This document shows, one piece after another, positions 56,482 through 64,000 of a DNA stretch of 64,000 nt. The position numbers and the translations under genes were made by a program. Within the stretch, counting starts at the first letter, position 1; each line of letters starts with the position of its first letter. The DNA is from Nocardioides immobilis (GTDB lineage Bacteria > Actinomycetota > Actinomycetes > Propionibacteriales > Nocardioidaceae): the NCBI RefSeq assembly GCF_003515065.1, contig NZ_QXGH01000011.1:292650-356649 (forward strand). Direction: 5' to 3'. The notes under the pieces are model-generated. The model saw nothing but the letters and a program-made list of their open reading frames with translations. It made no database searches and was not told where the DNA came from.

Positions 56482-57606
56482 CTACGCCAGTGCTGCCAGC
56501 CGGCTCGCGGCGGCGGCGATCCGCTCGTCGGTGGCGGTGAACGCCACCCGGACGTGGTGGGAGCCGGCGGCGCCGTAGAAGGAGCCGGGCGCGACCAGGA
56601 TGCCCAGCTCCGCGAGCTCGGCGACGGTGGCCCAGCAGTCCGGTCCGTCCGGACCGCGCGTCGCCCACAGGTAGAGCGACGCCTCGGAGTGGTCGATGGT
56701 GAATCCCGCGGCCTCGAGGGCGCTCCGGAGCGTGGCCCGGCGCGCGGCGTACCGCTGGTGCTGCTCCTCGCTGTGCCGGTCGTCGGCGAGTACGGCGGCC
56801 AGCACCCGCTGTTGCGGGCCGGGCATCTGCAGCCCGAGGTTCTTGCGCACGGCCAGCAGCTCGGCCACGACCGACCGGTCGCCGGCGACGAACGCGCACC
56901 GGTAGCCCGCCAGGTTCGACCGCTTCGACAGCGAGTGCACCGCGAGGATGCCCTCGTGGCTGCCGCCGCAGACGTCGGGGTGCAGCACGGAGTACGAGGC
57001 CGTGTCCCAGCTGCACTCGATGTAGCACTCGTCCGACACGAGGAGCACACCCCGCTCGCGGCACCAGTCCACGACCTTCTTGAGGTGCTCCTTCGGGAGC
57101 ACCCGCCCGGTCGGGTTGGACGGGGAGTTGATCCAGAGCAGCCGTGGCGTCTCCGGACCGAGCGCCGTCAGCGAGTCCGACACGCGGGTCCGGGCACCGA
57201 CCAGCGCGGCGCCGACCTCGTAGGTCGGGTAGGCCAGCTCGGGATAGACGACGAGATCGTCCGGACCGATCCCGAGATGGAGCGGCAGCGACGCGATCAG
57301 CTCCTTGGAGCCGATCACGGGCAGCACCTGGTCGATGTCGAGCCCGGTCACGCCGTGGTAGCGCGCGAACCAGTCGACGACCGCCTGCCGGGCCTCGGGC
57401 AGCCCGATGGTCGTCGGGTAGCCCGGTGAGTCGGCGGCCGCCCGCAGCGCGGCCTGCGCGACCTCGGGCGTGGGGTCGACCGGCGTACCGACCGAGAGGT
57501 CGACGATGCCGTCAGGATGCGCGCGAGCCGCGTCGGCGTACCCCCCTGGACCGGCCAGCTTGTCCCAGGGGAAGTCGGGAAGCCGCGCGGAGACCGGGAC
57601 GATCAG
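56482..57606 (-). CDS. dapC: Succinyldiaminopimelate aminotransferase, probable CTG start
   Basis: A PLP-dependent class I aminotransferase that makes succinyl-diaminopimelate. Conserved segments include PGYPTTIGLPEAR, LPVIGSKELIASLP, WINSPSNPTGRVLP and SLSKRSNLAGYRCAF with the PLP Lys. Homologous sequence (ARLPDFPWDKLAGPGGYADAA) runs upstream of the first canonical start (GTG 57351) to the fdxA stop, and no ATG, GTG or TTG exists there. The CTG at 57606 overlaps the fdxA TGA and has AGGA six nt before it, so I take it as start (374 residues). Confidence 0.88.
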   Translation of the reverse strand: MIVPVSARLPDFPWDKLAGPGGYADAARAHPDGIVDLSVGTPVDPTPEVAQAALRAAADSPGYPTTIGLPEARQAVVDWFARYHGVTGLDIDQVLPVIGSKELIASLPLHLGIGPDDLVVYPELAYPTYEVGAALVGARTRVSDSLTALGPETPRLLWINSPSNPTGRVLPKEHLKKVVDWCRERGVLLVSDECYIECSWDTASYSVLHPDVCGGSHEGILAVHSLSKRSNLAGYRCAFVAGDRSVVAELLAVRKNLGLQMPGPQQRVLAAVLADDRHSEEQHQRYAARRATLRSALEAAGFTIDHSEASLYLWATRGPDGPDCWATVAELAELGILVAPGSFYGAAGSHHVRVAFTATDERIAAAASRLAALA

Positions 57607-57932
57607 TGCGCGTCCTGGTTCTGGGGCGGGAGCGCGGCGATGAACGGGTGGTCCTTGTCGATCTCACCCATCTTGGCGGCGCCACCGGGCGAGCCGAGGT
57701 CGTCGAAGAACCCGACGTTGGCGTCGTAGTAGTCCTTCCACTCCTCCGGCGTGTCGTCCTCGTAGAAGATCGCCTCGACGGGGCAGACCGGCTCGCACGC
57801 ACCGCAGTCGACGCACTCGTCGGGGTGGATGTAGAGCATCCGCTTGCCCTCGTAGATGCAGTCGACGGGGCACTCGTCGACACAAGCACGGTCCTTGAGG
57901 TCGACGCACGGCTGAGAGATGACGTAGGTCAC
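57603..57932 (-). CDS. fdxA: Seven-iron ferredoxin
   Basis: A 109-residue ferredoxin. Cys9, Cys17, Cys21 and Cys25 in QPCVDLKDRACVDECPVDC and Cys40, Cys43, Cys46 and Cys50 in ECVDCGACEPVC can hold one [3Fe-4S] and one [4Fe-4S] cluster, the layout of actinobacterial FdxA. The acidic C-terminal part is also typical. AGGAGG stands before the GTG at 57932. It donates electrons to soluble partners. It is followed by dapC with stop and start overlapping. Confidence 0.95.
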   Translation of the reverse strand: MTYVISQPCVDLKDRACVDECPVDCIYEGKRMLYIHPDECVDCGACEPVCPVEAIFYEDDTPEEWKDYYDANVGFFDDLGSPGGAAKMGEIDKDHPFIAALPPQNQDAH

Positions 57933-57962
57933 CGGGTTCCTCCTGATGACTGCGGAACGGAT

Positions 57963-57989
57963 GCGAACACGAAACATGTTCGTGTTCGC
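57963..57989. promoter_or_regulatory. Perfect 27-bp dyad operator candidate
   Basis: The left arm GCGAACACGAA and the right arm TTCGTGTTCGC are exact reverse complements, separated by ACATG. It lies between divergent fdxA and the acetyltransferase gene, 31 bp before the fdxA start. A repressor-type operator is likely; I cannot name the regulator. Confidence 0.6.
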
Positions 57990-58010
57990 GGTCAGCCTAG
58001 TATCCCGGGG

Positions 58011-58937
58011 GTGACGGCCGCGCACGACCCTCAGGATCCGGGACAGCATCTTCTCGGGCCGCACGTCGTCGGCCAGCGCGTCGTCATCCGGAGACTGCTC
58101 CGGGGCGAGACCGGACCGAGCGGTGGACCGGCGATGACCGACCTGCTGGGCACCTGTCTCGCCTGGGGCGACGGCCGCTGCGTCGTGCAGCCCGAGGAGG
58201 GCGAGCCGGTCGAGATCGCGATCGCCGACATCGTCTCCGGCAAGCCGGTCCCACCCCGGCCCTCGGTCCGGATGCGGGTCTCGGCGCGGGACGCCGAGCT
58301 GCACACCGCGTCCCTGTGGGCGACGGTCGAGACCACGGCCCTCGGCGACTGGGTGCTGCGCACCGACACCGCGCCCATCGGTCGGCCGCGGCGGCGCGGC
58401 AACTCGTGCCTGGCGATGGGTGATCCCGGCATCCCGTTCGACGAGGCCGCCGCGGCGGTGCGGGCGTTCTACGACCAGCGCGGACGGCCGCCGTACGTCC
58501 AGGTCGAGGCCGGCTCGCCCGAGGAAGCCGCGTTCGCGGCCGCCGGGTGGCAGCACGACCCGACCGGTGACGCCGAGCACCGACTCGCGTCGCTCACCCA
58601 GGTACGACGCCGCATCGGCCGGGTGCCCGACCTGGCGTCGCTGGTGGCCGACGGGCCGCGGGCGGTCGCGACCATCACCGATGGTGGGGCGACCTGGGCG
58701 CGGGGCGAGGCGGCCGTCGACCGGGACTGGATCGGCGTCCACGCCATCGAGGTCGATCCCGCCCACCGACGTCAGGGACTGGCGACCGCCGTGCTCGCCG
58801 AGCTCCTCTCCTGGGGTGCGGAGCAGGGCGCGACCACCGTGTGGCTCCACGTCGAGACCGACAACGCGCCCGCGCTCGCGTGGTACGACGCCCTCGGGCT
58901 GACCCCGCACCACACCTGTTGCTACTACACGCTGTAG
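58011..58937 (+). CDS. GNAT family N-acetyltransferase with extra N-terminal domain
   Basis: A 308-residue protein. The C-terminal ~130 residues hold the GNAT fold, with IEVDPAHRRQGLATAVLAELL (acetyl-CoA loop) and VETDNAPALAWYDALGLTPHH. The N-terminal ~170 residues, from GQRVVIRRLL through the ADIVSGKPVPPRP region, form a separate domain I cannot identify with certainty. Start is the GTG at 58011. A divergent operator-like dyad lies just upstream. Substrate is unknown. Confidence 0.88.
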   Translation: MTAAHDPQDPGQHLLGPHVVGQRVVIRRLLRGETGPSGGPAMTDLLGTCLAWGDGRCVVQPEEGEPVEIAIADIVSGKPVPPRPSVRMRVSARDAELHTASLWATVETTALGDWVLRTDTAPIGRPRRRGNSCLAMGDPGIPFDEAAAAVRAFYDQRGRPPYVQVEAGSPEEAAFAAAGWQHDPTGDAEHRLASLTQVRRRIGRVPDLASLVADGPRAVATITDGGATWARGEAAVDRDWIGVHAIEVDPAHRRQGLATAVLAELLSWGAEQGATTVWLHVETDNAPALAWYDALGLTPHHTCCYYTL

Positions 58938-58952
58938 CGGTATTCTCCGACG

Positions 58953-59798
58953 ATGGAACGCCCGGATCGCGCGCTCCCCGTCCGTCGGATCCGCTTCCGC
59001 TATCCGCCCGGCTCGCTGCGCCAGCACTACGTCGAGGACGACCTGATCATGAGCCACGTGGTGGCTGTGCTGTCCGCGACGTTCCCGCCCGGCGAGGACT
59101 TCTTCATCCGCTCGGTGCGGCACTACTCCGACAAGATCAAGGACCCGGTGCTCAGGGAGCAGGTCCGCGGCTTCATCGGCCAGGAGGTCACCCACGGCCG
59201 TGAGCACCGCGAGCTCAACCGGCGGCTCCAGGACATGGGCTACCCGACCCACCGGGTGAGCCGGTTCGTGAAGTTCGTGCTGGCCGACGCGACCAAGCGC
59301 GCGCCGGCCAAGCTCTGCCTGTCCTACACGGCGGCGCTCGAGCACTACACCGCCACCATCGCCGAGTGCCTGCTCGACAAGCCGGCGGCGCAGCAGCTGC
59401 TCGGCGACACCGAGGTGCGCAACATCCTGCTCTGGCACGCCCTGGAGGAGACGGAGCACAAGGCGGTGGCGTTCGACGTCTACCGGGCGGTCGGCGGCTC
59501 CGAGCTGGTACGACGCATCGGGTTCGTGATCCAGACCGTCGGCCTGATCGGCCTCGTCATCATCGCCACCGTGCTGTCGATGCTCGGCGACCGGGCGACG
59601 TACAACCCGGTGCGGCTGTTCCGCAGCATCCGGCGACTGCGGCACTCACCGTTCCTCGAGGCGGACGTGGCGCGCAACCTCGCCGACTACCTGCGCCGCG
59701 GCTTCCACCCCTCCGACCACGACAACGAAGAGCTGCTGCGCACCTGGACCGAGGAGCTGTTCGGCCCGGAGGGCAAGCTCGCCGACCACCTGCACTGA
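58953..59798 (+). CDS. Predicted metal-dependent hydrolase, PF10118 family
   Basis: A 281-residue protein with the predicted metal-binding motif set of the family: QEVTHGREHREL, AALEHYTAT and WHALEETEHKAVAFD. The acidic and His residues suggest a di-iron or zinc site. A hydrophobic stretch (about 190-212) may contact the membrane. The family is often found in organisms that break down lipids or aromatic compounds. It starts 15 bp after the acetyltransferase and may be cotranscribed. Confidence 0.86.
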   Translation: MERPDRALPVRRIRFRYPPGSLRQHYVEDDLIMSHVVAVLSATFPPGEDFFIRSVRHYSDKIKDPVLREQVRGFIGQEVTHGREHRELNRRLQDMGYPTHRVSRFVKFVLADATKRAPAKLCLSYTAALEHYTATIAECLLDKPAAQQLLGDTEVRNILLWHALEETEHKAVAFDVYRAVGGSELVRRIGFVIQTVGLIGLVIIATVLSMLGDRATYNPVRLFRSIRRLRHSPFLEADVARNLADYLRRGFHPSDHDNEELLRTWTEELFGPEGKLADHLH

Positions 59799-59802
59799 CC
59801 CG

Positions 59803-60300
59803 TCAGAGCGCGCCGAGAACGGCGAGCCGCTCCCCCTCGACCCGGTAGGTCGTCCAGTCCTTCATCGGACGTGCGCCGAGCGCCTCGTAGAACCCGACGG
59901 CCGGCGTGTTCCAGTCGAGCACGACCCACTCGAACCGCTGGTAGCCGCGGTCGAGGGCGATCCGCGCGAGCGCGACGAGGAACGCCCTGCCGAACCCGTG
60001 GCCGCGGTGCTCCGGCTCCACGAACAGGTCCTCGAGATAGATGCCGGGAGCACCGGTCCAGGTCGAGTAGCTGCGGTACCAGACCGCCACCCCGACCACA
60101 CGACCGTCGAGCTCGGCCACGAGCGCGGACGCGACCGCGTCCGCGCCGAAGAGCCAGCGCTCGACCAGCTCCGCGGTGTTCGCCACGGCGTCGGGCTCGC
60201 GCTCGTAGGTGGCGAGCTCCCGGACCAGCCGCAGGATGTCGGCAGCGTCTTCGACGGTGGCTTCCCGGATGCCGGCGGGGAGCTCGAGCGGGTCAGCCAC
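59803..60300 (-). CDS. GNAT family N-acetyltransferase
   Basis: A 165-residue acetyltransferase of the GNAT family with LEDLFVEPEHRGHGFGRAFL (acetyl-CoA loop with HRGHGFG) and VLDWNTPAVGFYEALG. It resembles the diamine/spermidine acetyltransferase branch, with a WYRSYSTWTG segment. The GTG at 60300 starts 8 bp before the end of cbs, so the two are coupled. Substrate is not clear. Confidence 0.9.
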   Translation of the reverse strand: MADPLELPAGIREATVEDAADILRLVRELATYEREPDAVANTAELVERWLFGADAVASALVAELDGRVVGVAVWYRSYSTWTGAPGIYLEDLFVEPEHRGHGFGRAFLVALARIALDRGYQRFEWVVLDWNTPAVGFYEALGARPMKDWTTYRVEGERLAVLGAL

Positions 60301-61687
60301 GGGCCAGAAACGCCAACAGGTCCTGCCGGGTGAGCACGCCCACCGGCTTGCCGTCCTCCTGCACGAGCACGGCGTCGGCGGCCTCGAGGAGCGCGACGGC
60401 GTCGGTGGCGTCCTCGGTCGAGCCGATGGCCGGCAGCGGCGCCGACATGTGCTGCTCGACCGAGTCGGTGAGCCGGGCACGGCCCGCGTAGAGGGCGTCC
60501 ATGAGGGCCCGGTCCGAGACCGACCCGGCGACCTCGGCCGCCACGATCGGCGGCTCCGCCCGGACGACGGGCATCTGGGAGACGCCGTACTCCTGGAGGA
60601 TCGCGACCGCGTCGGCGATCGTCTCGTGCGGGTGGGTGTGCACGAGGTCCGGCAGCGCGCCGGTCTTGCCGCGCAGCACCTCGCCGACAGTCCGGGAGGT
60701 GTGCGGCTGCCCGGTGCTGAAGCCGTACTGCGCGAGCCAGTCGTCGTTGAAGACCTTCGTCAGGTAGCCGCGGCCCGAGTCCGGCAGGAGTACGACGATG
60801 ACGGCGCCGGCGCCTTCCGGAGTGCCCGCCAGCTCCTTGGCGAGCTGGGCGGCCGCGAACGCAGCCATGCCGGACGACCCGCCGACGAGCATCGCCTCCT
60901 CGCGCGCCAGCCGTCGCGTGAACGCGAAGGAGTCGGCGTCGGACACCTCGATGACCCGGTCCGCGACCGTGCGGTCATAGGTCTCGGGCCAGAAGTCCTC
61001 GCCGACCCCCTCGACCAGGTAGGGCCGGCCGGTGCCGCCGGAGTAGACCGAGCCGGCCGGGTCAGCGCCGATCACCTTGATGTCCGGGTTCTGCTCCTTG
61101 AGGAATCGGCCGACCCCGCTGATGGTGCCGCCCGTGCCCATGCCGCAGACGAAGTGGGTGATCCGGCCCTCGGTCTGCCGCCAGATCTCCGGGCCGGTCT
61201 CCTCGTAGTGGGAGCGCGGGTTGTGGGGGTTGGAGTACTGGTCGGGCTTCCAGGCGCCCGGCTGCGAGGCGAGCCGGTCGCTGACGTTGTAGTACGAGTC
61301 GGGGTGCTCGGGCGGCACTGCCGTCGGGCACACGACGACCTCGGCGCCGTACGCCTTGAGCACGTTGCGCTTGTCCTCGCTCACCTTGTCGGGGCAGACG
61401 AAGATGCACGGGTAGCCCTTCTGCTGGGCGACCATCGCCAGCCCGACGCCGGTGTTGCCCGACGTGGGCTCGACGATCGTGCCGCCCGGCTTCAGCGCGC
61501 CCGAGGCCTCCGCGGCCTCGATCATCCGGCTGGCGATCCGGTCCTTCACCGAGCCGCCGGGGTTGAGGTACTCGACCTTGGCCAGCACCAACGGCCCGTT
61601 GTCGTCGCCGGCCCCGTCGAGCGAGCGGTTCAGCCGAACGAGGGGCGTGTTCCCGATGAGATCCAGAAGCGACTCGACGTACTCCAT
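60293..61687 (-). CDS. cbs: Cystathionine beta-synthase
   Basis: A 464-residue PLP enzyme joining serine and homocysteine to cystathionine. PLP Lys48 is in NPGGSVKDR, with TSGNTG as the phosphate loop and GTGGTISGVGRFLK. Two CBS regulatory domains fill the C-terminal ~120 residues. The PLP-plus-CBS layout separates it from plain cysteine synthases, which lack CBS domains. The ATG at 61687 is the start; the downstream GNAT gene overlaps the end. Confidence 0.95.
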   Translation of the reverse strand: MEYVESLLDLIGNTPLVRLNRSLDGAGDDNGPLVLAKVEYLNPGGSVKDRIASRMIEAAEASGALKPGGTIVEPTSGNTGVGLAMVAQQKGYPCIFVCPDKVSEDKRNVLKAYGAEVVVCPTAVPPEHPDSYYNVSDRLASQPGAWKPDQYSNPHNPRSHYEETGPEIWRQTEGRITHFVCGMGTGGTISGVGRFLKEQNPDIKVIGADPAGSVYSGGTGRPYLVEGVGEDFWPETYDRTVADRVIEVSDADSFAFTRRLAREEAMLVGGSSGMAAFAAAQLAKELAGTPEGAGAVIVVLLPDSGRGYLTKVFNDDWLAQYGFSTGQPHTSRTVGEVLRGKTGALPDLVHTHPHETIADAVAILQEYGVSQMPVVRAEPPIVAAEVAGSVSDRALMDALYAGRARLTDSVEQHMSAPLPAIGSTEDATDAVALLEAADAVLVQEDGKPVGVLTRQDLLAFLARG

Positions 61688-61728
61688 GCGCCCAACCTAG
61701 ACGAGACCTCCATCCGTACAGTGGGCCC

Positions 61729-62781
61729 GTGACCAAAGCAGCCGCGGCTCGGAAGCTCGCCGCTGCCGCCCTGTACGGCGGTGGCGGCGTCTCCGCACTC
61801 GGAGCCGGCTTCTACGGCGTGCTGGTCGCCGAGGCGAAGCTGGCGCGCCGGACCATCGGCGAGGTGCGCGACGAGCCGCCGCCGGACGCCACCGGGTGGT
61901 ACGGCCGCGGCCGGCCCGGGCCGGCGATCCGGGTCGCGCTGCTCGGCGACTCCGGCGCCGCCGGCTACGGCGTGGAGCGGGTCGAGGAGACGCCGGGTGC
62001 CCTGATCGCCACCGGGGTGGCGCGCCACGCGGACCGTCGCGTCTACCTGCGGTCGTTCTGCGTGGTCGGCGCCCGTTCGTCGGACCTGGCAGCCCAGGTC
62101 GACCGGGCACTCCCGATCGAGCCCGAGGTCGTGATCATCATGATCGGCGGCAACGACGTCACCCACACCGTGCTGCCGGCACAGTCGATCCGCCACCTGT
62201 CGGAGGCGGTACGACGCCTCACCGCTGCCGGCGCGAAGGTCGTCGTCGGCACCTGCCCCGACCTCGGCACCATCCAGCCGATCGCCCCGCCGCTGCGACA
62301 GGTCGCCCGGGTATGGTCGCGACGGCTCGCGGCCGCGCAGACGATCGCCACGATCAAGGAGGGCGGCCGGACGGTCTCGCTCGGCTCGATCCTCGGTCCC
62401 GAGTTCGCTGCCGCACCGGCGCTCCTGTTCGGACCGGACCAGTTCCACCCGTCCGCCGAGGGCTATCGCGCGTGCGCCAACGTGCTGCTTCCCTCGGTTC
62501 TCGCGGCCCTCGACGAGGCTCCGGAGGAGGAGGCCAACCTCGAGAGCTACCGCGGCGAGGGCGTCATGTCGATCTCGCGGGCCGCGTTCCGCGCCGCGAA
62601 CCAGCCCGGCACCGAGGTCGACGGCAGCGACACCGGCAGGCTCACCGGGGTCCGCGGGCGGCTGGTCGAGCTGCGGCACCGGCGTCGCCGGCCCCAGACG
62701 GCCGCCGAGGCACCGGCGGCGTCCGAACCCGAGGCCGCCGAGTCGTCGGTCGCCGACGAGGCCGTCGGCGACGCCAGCTGA
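61729..62781 (+). CDS. SGNH/GDSL hydrolase, membrane-anchored
   Basis: A 350-residue protein with an N-terminal hydrophobic segment (about 9-33) and an SGNH hydrolase domain: GDS block in VALLGDSGAAG, Gly/Asn block in IMIGGNDVTHT and the catalytic Asp-His in DQFHPSAEGY. A long basic then Ala/Glu-rich C-terminal tail follows. It should hydrolyse an ester outside or at the membrane. Start is GTG at 61729, divergent from cbs. Confidence 0.92.
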   Translation: MTKAAAARKLAAAALYGGGGVSALGAGFYGVLVAEAKLARRTIGEVRDEPPPDATGWYGRGRPGPAIRVALLGDSGAAGYGVERVEETPGALIATGVARHADRRVYLRSFCVVGARSSDLAAQVDRALPIEPEVVIIMIGGNDVTHTVLPAQSIRHLSEAVRRLTAAGAKVVVGTCPDLGTIQPIAPPLRQVARVWSRRLAAAQTIATIKEGGRTVSLGSILGPEFAAAPALLFGPDQFHPSAEGYRACANVLLPSVLAALDEAPEEEANLESYRGEGVMSISRAAFRAANQPGTEVDGSDTGRLTGVRGRLVELRHRRRRPQTAAEAPAASEPEAAESSVADEAVGDAS

Positions 62782-62812
62782 TATGTAGAGCCTCCTGTCA
62801 AGAGGGCAGGGT

Positions 62813-62847
62813 GAGGCGCCCGTCCCGGTAGTCGGGGCGGGCGCCTC
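62813..62847 (+). terminator. Strong hairpin terminator after the SGNH hydrolase
   Basis: A 14-bp stem (GAGGCGCCCGTCCC against GGGGCGGGCGCCTC, one G-T wobble) with a 7-nt loop lies 32 bp after the hydrolase stop. It marks the end of the host gene before the IS-related region. Confidence 0.72.
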
Positions 62848-63066
62848 GTGCTTCGCTGCGTCTGAGCTGGAGAGCGTGTCGTTGGCGACGCGCGGGTCAT
62901 GCTGATATGCGCGGGTTGGCTACCGCAGGACGGTTGTTCGGCTGGAGCGGGAGCGCTTGTCTAGCAGCGAGCGTCGCCCGGCCGGGCCGGACTGCTCATA
63001 GCTGAATCGCGGGTCGCTCCACGCGCTGTCACCAGCCCGGTCGTCGCGGCGAAGCAGATCGTGGGG
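62848..63066. other. Noncoding tail beside the IS110 fragment
   Basis: No credible gene lies here. The block GCGCGGGTTGG repeats parts of nearby GCGCGGGTCA and ATCGCGGGTC, and the run may include the right end of the IS110-type element. I could not find the exact element boundary or an inverted repeat. Confidence 0.35.
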
Positions 63067-63885
63067 TCAGTCCTCCATCACGGCCAGGGACCAGCACCAG
63101 CCCGCGAGTTCACGAGCGATCGCGGTATTGGCCACGGTGCTGCGCTTGCGGCGGTCGATGAACTTCACCCAGCGGTGGTGGAGTCGTCGGTTTCCCTCAT
63201 CGCCGCGGATCCGGGCGGCAGCTGGTGCGGCGTCCCAGCGCAGGCGCATCGTCGTCCCGATCCTGTAGCGGGGCCGGTGGTGCCAGGCGGCCTCGACCAG
63301 GAGTCGGCGGGCGTATCCGTTGCCGGTCTTGGTGATCGATCCTTGGGATCGGGACTGTCCGGAGGAGTGCTCGGAGGGGACCAGTCCGACGAACGAGCCG
63401 ATCGAGTTGCCGGTGAATCGGTGCCAGTCGCCGATCTCGACCGCGAGCCCGAACCCGGTCAGGGTGCCGACGCCGCGTAGGCAGCCGAGACGGCGAACGA
63501 GCGGGGTGAACTCGCTGTTCGCGGCCATCTCCTCGATCGCGACATCGAGCCGGTCCCGGCGGGCCTTGGTTGCGAGCACGGTCTCGTAGTCGGAGTCGAA
63601 GGTCAGCCGGGTCGCTCGTTCGGTCAGCTGCGGCTGTGCTTCGTTGCGCAGCCAGATGTCGTGCTTGCCGGTCCAGGCTTTGCCGCCGTAGTAGACGATC
63701 CCGTGCCGCAGCAGGAGTTTGGTGAGCCGGTGGCGGGCTCGCATCAGGTCGCTGCGGCATGCCTCGCGGGCACGCACCAGGTCTCGTGCTGCTTCCTGGT
63801 CGATGGTCGGGATCGACACGGCAGTGATCTCGTCCAGCCGCAACAGCCGGGCCAGGTGGACCGCGTCCTTGGCGTCTTCTCCGAA
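63067..63885 (-). pseudogene. IS110-family transposase, N-terminal part missing
   Basis: The reading frame from 63885 down covers the end of the DEDD (RuvC-like) domain (EDAKDAVHLARLLRLDEIT), the linker helices (ARDLVRAREACRSDLMRARHRLTKLLLRHG) and a full C-terminal Tnp20 domain (LRGVGTLTGFGLAVEIGDW, GLVPSEHSSGQSRSQGSITKTGN). It stops at 63067. A TAG (63886-63888) lies in frame directly before it, and sequence beyond no longer resembles the family. About the first 120-140 residues, with most catalytic acidic residues, are gone. A TTG at 63843 could give a short product, but it would be inactive as a transposase. Confidence 0.85.
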
Positions 63886-63888
63886 CTA

Positions 63889-64000
63889 GAAAATGATCTG
63901 GGAAGGCTGCTTGCCGGCGGGGGTCACTGATGGTTCCGGAGGTGGTGCGGGTCGGAGCTGGTGCGGCCGGCGGTGTCGGCGAAGCTGGGGGTGCCGAGGT
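63889..64000. other. Unassigned sequence at window edge
   Basis: The last 112 bp show no gene I can support. The minus-strand frame reads a Pro-rich stretch ending TPAGKQPSQIIF at the TAG, which may be the end of another mobile-element protein that interrupted the IS110 gene. This is only a guess. Confidence 0.25.

Noticed and set aside
57963..57989. LexA/SOS box at the fdxA dyad
   Set aside because: The central CGAA...TTCG spacing is 13 bp with an ACATG middle and does not fit the CGAAC-N4-GTTCG pattern.
57603..59645. A 680-residue frame ending in ferredoxin
   Set aside because: The upstream part is an antisense reading of the acetyltransferase and hydrolase genes. FdxA begins at the GTG 57932 behind AGGAGG.

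Overview
This 64-kb window is a chromosomal segment of a high-GC actinobacterium. The best guess is a Nocardioidaceae/Nocardioides-like organism, based on dense GC-rich coding, frequent GTG/TTG starts, and typical actinobacterial families (DUF3117, DUF2505, WS/DGAT, the 180-kDa NAD-glutamate dehydrogenase, a sigE-rseA-htrA cluster, and a translational T-box upstream of ileS). I see no rRNA, tRNA, CRISPR array or prophage. The only mobile DNA is a broken IS110-type transposase at the right edge.

Layout. 0-1 kb: a secreted subtilisin-like protease cut by the window edge. 1.2-5 kb: a copper-type envelope island (lipoprotein, CopC-CopD fusion, YcnI, membrane protein). 5-16.4 kb: a phospho-signalling island. 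It holds a kinase, a vWA protein and a PP2C phosphatase in the style of the TerY-P triad, a membrane serine protease carrying two FHA domains, a second soluble kinase, a membrane-anchored protein with an unrecognised N-terminal domain, a nucleotide-binding oxidoreductase, a four-helix membrane protein, and a zinc-ribbon/FHA protein. 16.4-24 kb: a CPA2-type antiporter, a heterodimeric ABC exporter, and a second anchored protein that shares the unrecognised N-terminal domain. 24-33 kb: NAD-glutamate dehydrogenase, tandem DUF2505 proteins, P5C dehydrogenase and a WS/DGAT-like acyltransferase. 33-37 kb: a cupredoxin-like lipoprotein with a multi-pass partner, and a CpaE-like/SAF pair. 37-53 kb: conserved housekeeping DNA resembling the Mycobacterium tuberculosis Rv1201-Rv1223 neighbourhood (htrA, rseA, sigE, O-methyltransferase, DUF3117, DivIVA-like, LOG, dapE, dapD), with pepA and ileS added. 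53-62.8 kb: a GT-C-like membrane protein, a secreted esterase, dapC-fdxA, acetyltransferases, cbs and an SGNH hydrolase.

How the genes work together. Three lysine/peptidoglycan genes (dapE, dapD, dapC) lie within 12 kb, and the succinylase branch of diaminopimelate synthesis is implied. The sigE-rseA-htrA set forms an envelope-stress unit with a matching ECF promoter upstream of sigE. The signalling island combines writers (kinases), an eraser (PP2C) and readers (FHA proteins), one of which is a protease.

The most unusual DNA is a family of long palindromic elements built from strict 22-bp units. One copy has six direct and five inverted units (37250-37492); a smaller copy lies at 46918-47022. 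Both sit 4-5 bp past the stop codon of a minus-strand gene and share an identical terminal unit. Other points of interest are a likely CTG start for dapC, a probable one-base frameshift at the start of the GT-C gene, and paired MerR operators.
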